Part shown: positions 59,401 to 64,000 of the stretch, in pieces | Numbering within the stretch: the first letter of the stretch is position 1 | Layout: each line of letters opens with the position of its first letter | Source: Glandiceps talaboti | Lineage: Eukaryota > Hemichordata > Enteropneusta > Spengelidae | Assembly (NCBI RefSeq): GCF_964340395.1 | Contig: NC_135551.1 | Coordinates: 23,717,003-23,781,002, forward strand | Reading direction: 5' to 3' | DNA: 64,000 nucleotides | Translations under genes and position numbers: made by a program | The notes under the pieces: model-generated | What the model was told of the DNA's origin: nothing | Seen by the model: the letters and a program-made list of their open reading frames with translations, nothing else | The model's database searches: none

Positions 59401-60043
59401 TGAATTTATACCCCTGGCAAGAATTTCGTCAAGATTGGTACGTCAGCTGCTTTTAAATGACTCTCAACACATTGATAAGTTACAGAAATGGTTTTTGTCC
59501 CTTCATGTAGGTCATTTGCATAACAATGTCAATACTGACCTTGTATGGAAAAGTGTGTACACATTAACTAGAGAACTGAAACTGCGTGAATTCCAATGGA
59601 AACTGCTTCATCGCATCATACCTTGTAACAAGTACTTATTTTATTGGAAGAAAGTCGATTTTATGACATGTAAATTTTGCGCAAATGTTGAATCTTTAGA
59701 ACACAGATACCTTGAGTGTGATCAAGTAAGAGGTATGTGGCATCGAATCTCAGCAGCGTTGACGCACTATTTGCATAAGAATGTACAGTTATCAAGCACA
59801 GATATAATTTTCAACTGTCAATTTAAAGAATTTGGAGATATATTTACAGATGAAGAAGGCGTTGTTAAGCTTTTGGTATTAATAGGGAAATGGTCTATTC
59901 ATAAGTATTGGACGTCTGAAACAACTATTCCTTTGATTCGCATGTTGAAGCTTGAATTTAACTCGAGGTATAAAATTGAGAAAGAAATGAATGCAAATGT
60001 AAGAAAGCTGGAGGCGTTTGAGAGACTGTTAAATCTTATTTAA
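56483..60043 (+). CDS. LINE ORF2: endonuclease-reverse transcriptase, 1186 aa
   Basis: APE-type endonuclease about 1-240: LTLNTRGLND, VVLQEVHIEN (catalytic Glu), AGDFNCAMNNHIDR, SRIDYIFMS, KTDHMAVFVEI. RT about 460-780: KKMAGNKSPGTDGLTTEFY, NNWRPVTLLNIDYKI, ILFVDYNKAFDSVNWDF (about 592-608), GVRQGCPLSALLFLLVIEVL, LLADDTTIFVED (LADD about 697-700, in place of the commoner YADD or FADD), GLQMNANKTKAMWIG. C-terminal CX2CX7HX4C motif (CKFCANVESLEHRYLEC). No stop or frameshift. Nicks target DNA and copies element RNA there. Starts at the TAATG overlap, with the endonuclease beginning almost at residue 1, so no upstream start seems missing. Confidence 0.95.
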   Translation: MNNFKILTLNTRGLNDRNKRKCVQQWIKHQKANIVVLQEVHIENINAVRWGLNMSGKIYYSKGDCYSRGTAIWIDNHLSFKVENVTVDDDGRIVIVNGHQDTLKLSICAVYAPNNVNERKEFFNKLSKLLEEKCTYENIVIAGDFNCAMNNHIDRLPSRKNQNDSSVNALRNIVSQFQLVDTWRNYHPDNRQFTWRRLQPSPIHSRIDYIFMSKHLLSKVSKVDIRPAVKTDHMAVFVEIKAQSEKRGPGVWKFNNKLLQRDNFINSVKKIIRDFKQKVFTDKRTHWDMLKKSIKEHTLGTTRNATKNCNNDILKLERRIREQEKEMIQNPTDDNIQNYAKTKQELNDIYEVLAAGAQIRSRAKWIEKGERSTKYFLSLEKHNAVKKEMKEVLNEEGKKVTDTKDVLNTQKKFYQKLYQQKETEMNLRVFLGNTPIPQLTETDKGICNGLLTENECFAALKKMAGNKSPGTDGLTTEFYRFFWNDLKSLLVASLNEAWEVGELSVSQRRGMISLLFKKGAENDLNNWRPVTLLNIDYKIATKALSNRLKQVLPSIIHSDQTGYLKGRYLGENIRLISDILHFTKKRKMKGAILFVDYNKAFDSVNWDFMFQVLEKFNFDTSFIQWIKTLYMNITSSISYKGWNTDYFSLQRGVRQGCPLSALLFLLVIEVLACKIRHDRLIKGIKLPNDSNAKISLLADDTTIFVEDKGSVDEVLKVMSDFNKCSGLQMNANKTKAMWIGIDRECTERIGDITWTNEPIKTLGVYFGYDIDKCLTLNWEGKIKKLERTLNSWARRDLTIYGRVLIVKVLAISQIQFLATVIGIPDVVRVKIQTLIDNFTKRRRPFKTRILECSYDKGGIKYVNLTNHLKAIWAMWVKRLVMGKGKTWTAIPWMYFQLDRLTDVFHQNNEWKKLHSNIQTQLPFFYVNVLNSWFVVSHRVLGKTFLRNWSARYRIFYNSCETDLDTEYGIWRNSEFIPLARISSRLVRQLLLNDSQHIDKLQKWFLSLHVGHLHNNVNTDLVWKSVYTLTRELKLREFQWKLLHRIIPCNKYLFYWKKVDFMTCKFCANVESLEHRYLECDQVRGMWHRISAALTHYLHKNVQLSSTDIIFNCQFKEFGDIFTDEEGVVKLLVLIGKWSIHKYWTSETTIPLIRMLKLEFNSRYKIEKEMNANVRKLEAFERLLNLI

Positions 60044-60164
60044 TACTTGCTCCTGCATCTTTTTTTTTTTCATTTGACATGTATTGATTTGCAAGTAAGA
60101 CATTGTATCATTTACCCACTGGAATCAATTATTAATAATAATAATAAAAGACAAAAAAAAAAAA
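60044..60164 (+). promoter_or_regulatory. LINE 3' UTR and A-tail
   Basis: Short 3' UTR with a T10 run, TTAATAATAATAATAAAAGA and an A-tract that meets the right target-site duplication. ATAATAAAAG contains an AATAAA polyadenylation signal. Confidence 0.75.
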
Positions 60165-60181
60165 AACACATAAGAAATGAA
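60165..60181. repeat. Target-site duplication, right copy
   Basis: AACACATAAGAAATGAA, identical to 55089-55105; its first As are shared with the A-tail. Confidence 0.9.
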
Positions 60182-60419
60182 ATACCTTAAGATTTACTGG
60201 CTCTAAAATCTGTTCCTCCATTGACCTGAACATGTGGAATTGTGCACAAACATAACCAATTTAGGACACTTTGAAATAATGTGTGGCAAACACTGTGAGT
60301 GAAAGTGCCTGACCCAGCCTGTGTCTAGATATTGGATATTCAATGTCCATATGTATAGTTAGTCTAGTTCCTATACATTTTTGTACATATAATGTGCGGT
60401 ATTATGCTTTGAGAATAGA

Positions 60420-60625
60420 GTGTCTTTTGCAAGGACAAAAAGAGTGTTTCTTGTCAACAGATGGGGGGGTCATTGTGTTTTTTTATTTGTCAGAGGGGGG
60501 TTGGATTGTTTTGTGAATGAATTGCAGGGGGGGTCACTATATTTAAGTACAACATGAACAAAAAGTCACCGGCCCACCCCCGGCCGTAAAATCTGCTCAC
60601 TCCCTAACTTGAAATGTCATCAAGC
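60420..60625 (+). repeat. G-run dispersed repeat
   Basis: GGGGGGGTCATTGTG, GGGGGGTTGGATTG, GGGGGGGTCACTATA at about 40-60-bp spacing, then GTCACCGGCCCACCCCCGGC and AAATCTGCTCACTCCCTAA. Family members near 6165, 19060 and 31725. Confidence 0.7.
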
Positions 60626-61200
60626 CACCGGAATAAACACTGCTACTGTAGCTAGACAACCAAGAATGGACGTGTTCTTTGTACGAGCGCCCTCTTTTGT
60701 GGATAGCGATACACCTTTGTCTTTACAGGTCGGCTGCACGTCTTGGTCACTGGATTGACATGAAGCAAGCAGCACTATATGGCCTAATTTCAGTGCCGGG
60801 TATCGAGAATGTAGTTTTTATCGCTAAGTAGAATTATAATGTTGAGCTGTATCTGGTATATACGGACATTCCAGTCGACATCGCAATCATCAAACTGCAA
60901 TGTGAATTTATCAGATACTGTCCCAGTTCGCCTTTATAAGCTATCTTGAAATGTCCTTTAATTTCTAACATGGTGTCCCGAGCACAGTCTTCACACGGTT
61001 GTACAGATGAAATAGTGAAGGCAGTATATGGTGTAAGTATACCAATGTGTGGGCTACTATTTGACTTTTGAATAACCGTGGTCTAGATCTATATATATCG
61101 CACATACTCTGTCAATATTTATATTCGTTATGATACATTTGAAAATGACATCTATAGTCTCGATATTAAAATGTCCATATCCCAAAAATAATAAACTACT
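60626..61200. other. Intergenic, nothing recognised
   Basis: No supported gene on either strand. Confidence 0.4.
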
Positions 61201-61215
61201 AGATACATAGATTTT

Positions 61216-61275
61216 GAATGAATGAATGAATGAATGAATGAATGAATGAACGAACGATGACGACGATGATGATGA

Positions 61276-61318
<43 letters not shown>

Positions 61319-61612
61319 AAGGAGAAGGAGGAAGCTGAGGGTTATGGTGGTAGTGTCGACATTTATGAAAATTGTGATCAAAGTACAGTGAATTAGGTGA
61401 TATGTAGGGAGAGGAGAGGAATTAAGAGGTAGGAGATGGAGAATTCAGAAAATAGGAGAAGAAAGAGAATATTCAGTGTAACGTTAACCTTACTGTATAT
61501 AATGGAATAATTCATAATGTTAAAATGAAATATAACATTAAGAACCCCTCTCTCTCTTTCTGTATATGTGTGTGTGTGTCTCTCTCTGTGTCTCTGTTTG
61601 TCTGTCTGTCTG

Positions 61613-61685
<73 letters not shown>

Positions 61686-61750
61686 CGCTCGCTCCCTCTC
61701 CACTCGTCACCACAGCATGTCCGTGTAGACGACCTTTTTAGTTGATCCAA
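61216..61750 (+). mobile_element. Unclassified repeat carrying (GTT)n and (TC)n tracts, second copy
   Basis: Preceded by (GAAT)n (61216-61250), then (GTT)n about 61276-61318, the same unique middle as 40890-41120, (TC)n about 61618-61682 and the end text CACCACAGCATGTCCGTGTA ... GACCTTTTTAGT. Here the (TC)n side also has a TGTGTG/TCTGTCTG stretch. Confidence 0.75.
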
Positions 61751-64000
61751 GCTTACAAGGCCGCAATGATCTTCAGAAATTCAAAATGGTTTCATCGATC
61801 ATTCCGTGAAAGGAATAACTGAATGGCAGTGATATAGTTATACGCCACAATATCTCGTATCGGGCTTTAACATCATTTCAATCTCGCAATTACTCGTTAA
61901 GTTACATGAACGTCATTTTATGAGAACTTTCCCTGGTAAATAAACACTTATGAACTTGGATCTGGTCCGAAAGTGATGGCATGATATCACAATCGCTATG
62001 GCGTTGATAAATAAATGTATAAAAATAAGAAATTGGGTCGCCACCTGTCATGTTAAAGTTTAGCGTACATCGATCGACAGCCTGTAACGTGGGTCAAAGG
62101 TGAAGCCAGCTGAAAACCCTCAAAGAGATAAAGGTATGTCGTATCATAAACCCACGGTGGTAATAATTCCACACTGTGCGGTATTCATTATGGATGAAGG
62201 CTATTAAGAATCGATGAGAGACCCTGAGACGGGAAGAATTACTATCATTTATTGTCGCCAGTTCAAGTCGAAATTGAGAGCCATTTTATCATCCGTGTAT
62301 TTTTGTATGTTTTTATAGCCACGTAGAGTAAGACAACCTTTTATAGTAAAACTGAAGACAGTTATTGATACAAGTATAGATACATAAAAAGTAACCGAGG
62401 TGTTGCTAAGTTTATTTAAATCTGGTAACTAAACAGTAACCTTTCTCGTCCATCCATTGTTTCAATCAACATTAAAATCTACCATTTCAAGTGCCAGTGA
62501 ACATTTAATATTTACATTAACATGATGTAGACTAGTAGATTGCATCGTGCCCGTTTTTAGTTTCAGAAGGGCGATACTGACACCTTGTAATGTATTGAAA
62601 AATTAGCTTGCACCCCCCCCCCCCCACACACACACACACACACACGCACACACTCATTTATTTCATATTTACAATATGGGACATCTTTCAGCATGGATGT
62701 ATAACAGAGTGTTATATGTCCACTAAGTTAAAATAAAACAACAAATTCAACTTAGACAAAATTTTGACATAATGAAACTTAGTGAAAACTGAAAATAAAT
62801 ATTACCCACTAAGGCTGCAAGTAGTCATAGTCTTACTTCCAATAATTAAAAGCTATCCAAACTAAATAGTAAGACTTCGACAAGTCTGGGCCTGGCATCA
62901 CGATTCCGTGTACATGTGTACCTGGGAAGGTTAATAACTAACATAGCAACATGCTTCACTAATTAATATGAAACTGGGACGGAGTATGGTACATAAACCT
63001 GCAATGCTTCAAGAAGTTTTACAGCTTTTGAAGATAAATAAACTAACTCGGGTACACAAGTGCTAACATTTTTATCACAACTGAGAACCTCAGTATGAGT
63101 CAGCATATGGGCGTTGACTAGTACTCGGCGACGTTTACTATTGAGTTATAGTGAAAGTAACTTTATACGACATAATATTGTTTTAATAAAACGGGCAGAG
63201 ATTTATGAATGAACCTGTCAACATAATCATGAAGTTTTAAATTTCATTAATACATGGAGTTTGTGACCTCGATCAAGGTGCAAGAACTTAGTACAACGAT
63301 GCGATACAGATGCAGCCTGAACGACGACTGGTGCAAACTTTGAAGCGACGTCTGAGATCCTACAGGGTGTGGAGTTCAGCACAATCAGCTGGTTCAGCTT
63401 TCACCCTGATGTATTCGTTTTACATAGAGTAAATAGCTCATCACTCATTATCTGTTAAGACAACTTTATTGAGATAAGTAAAAGTTTTCATCAAAACCAG
63501 AATAACATACAAAACAACCATATACATGCTAGTTTGATGAAATAAATTGTTAAAATCCATATGACGAAAAGATATATTGAGTAAATATTCACAGATAAAG
63601 GGTACACATGTCACAACTGACTTAGAAATATCGGTTAATATTTCGAACACATCTACTAAAATAATTGAATTGAATTGAACTGATACCGAAGCTTAAGCAA
63701 ATATATGCTTTTTAAGGAACTTAAATTAAAACTCGACATTATACGCACACTGTACTTCAATTAAAGATTAAAGAGGAACAAAGGCGAGGCTGGATTTATC
63801 TAGCCACATTTTCAGGTTAGAGAGCCGTGAAAAGCCACTTCACCAACCTTGCATCACGCGACTCTAAAAAGAGTTATAACAACTTGTGGTCTAAAGACCT
63901 GCAGTTGTCAACTGTGGAGAGTCATCATGGAAAATAAACACAGTTATGAGAGGCATATTCCTAGCACCTGTATGTACACCATCAAAGCTCAGGTGTAGTT
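61751..64000. other. Intergenic, nothing recognised
   Basis: No credible coding frame, RNA gene or transposon protein. A C13 run followed by (CA)n lies at about 62613-62654. A 63441-63650 minus-strand frame has no domain. Confidence 0.4.

Larger units (their letters stand above)
55106..60164 (+). mobile_element. Full-length L1/Tx1-type LINE
   Basis: Bounded by a perfect 17-bp target-site duplication. Order: 5' UTR 55106-55355, ORF1 to 56483, ORF2 56483-60043, a short 3' UTR with (TAA)n and a terminal A-tract to 60164. Both ORFs are intact and every catalytic block is present. This points to a young, possibly active insertion made by target-primed reverse transcription. ORF2 begins with an APE-type endonuclease, and ORF1 has two CCHC knuckles. 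That combination, with the LADD box, fits the Tx1 branch of the L1 group better than mammalian-type L1, but no tree was made. Confidence 0.92.

Noticed and set aside
62613-62654. C13 followed by (CA)n as a telomere-like or functional tract
   Set aside because: Simple low-complexity run with no telomeric unit; nothing further to support it.

Overview
The window is nuclear DNA from an animal, most likely an AT-rich marine invertebrate. It has spliced two-exon genes with GT-AG introns, non-LTR and Penelope-type retrotransposons, long microsatellites and kilobase satellites, and no operons or ribosome-binding sites. The small NTF2/SnoaL-like (DUF4440-type) proteins are of a kind I associate with invertebrate deuterostomes and lophotrochozoans. 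The species cannot be fixed from sequence alone.

Layout. 0-5 kb: the last exon of one SnoaL-like gene (copy A), a dead L2/CR1-like LINE, and a second, frameshifted SnoaL-like copy (B) beside several microsatellites. 5-11 kb: AT-rich intergenic DNA with dispersed repeats, a long hairpin and a possible promoter/leader exon. 11.5-12.6 kb: a decayed LINE on the minus strand. 12.6-17.0 kb: a satellite of about 25 units of 169 bp in perfect register. 17.3-19.2 kb: dispersed repeats. 19.7-29.5 kb: a (CTATA)n/(TATAG)n pentanucleotide satellite that repeatedly switches strand, interrupted by a foldback hairpin at 22.5 kb and a Penelope-like RT remnant at 28 kb. 29.5-32 kb: minisatellite, a large inverted repeat and about 236-bp tandem units.

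The genic part lies at 33-55 kb. A cassette made of a two-exon SnoaL-like gene (+) and a convergent single-pass membrane protein gene with one fibronectin III domain (-) occurs twice, at about 33.0-38.1 and 47.3-51.8 kb, with matching flanks. Copy C has an intact SnoaL-like gene. Copy D has lost the start of exon 1, but its frame runs open upstream through a (GA)n/(GACA)n microsatellite. A third, broken FN3 copy lies at 46.5-46.9 kb. A 5'-truncated LINE (42.4-45.1 kb) sits in the first block only. A complete L1/Tx1-type LINE (55.106-60.164 kb) follows the second block, with intact ORF1 (zinc knuckles), intact ORF2 (endonuclease-RT), a 1-nt TAATG stop-start overlap and a perfect 17-bp target-site duplication. 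From 60.2 kb to the end I see only dispersed repeats and unassigned DNA.

Functionally, the host genes give a small soluble NTF2-fold protein family next to a small type I membrane protein family, duplicated together. Most other sequence is selfish or simple repeat DNA. Short open frames in the CTATA satellite and the dinucleotide or tetranucleotide tracts are treated as artefacts.
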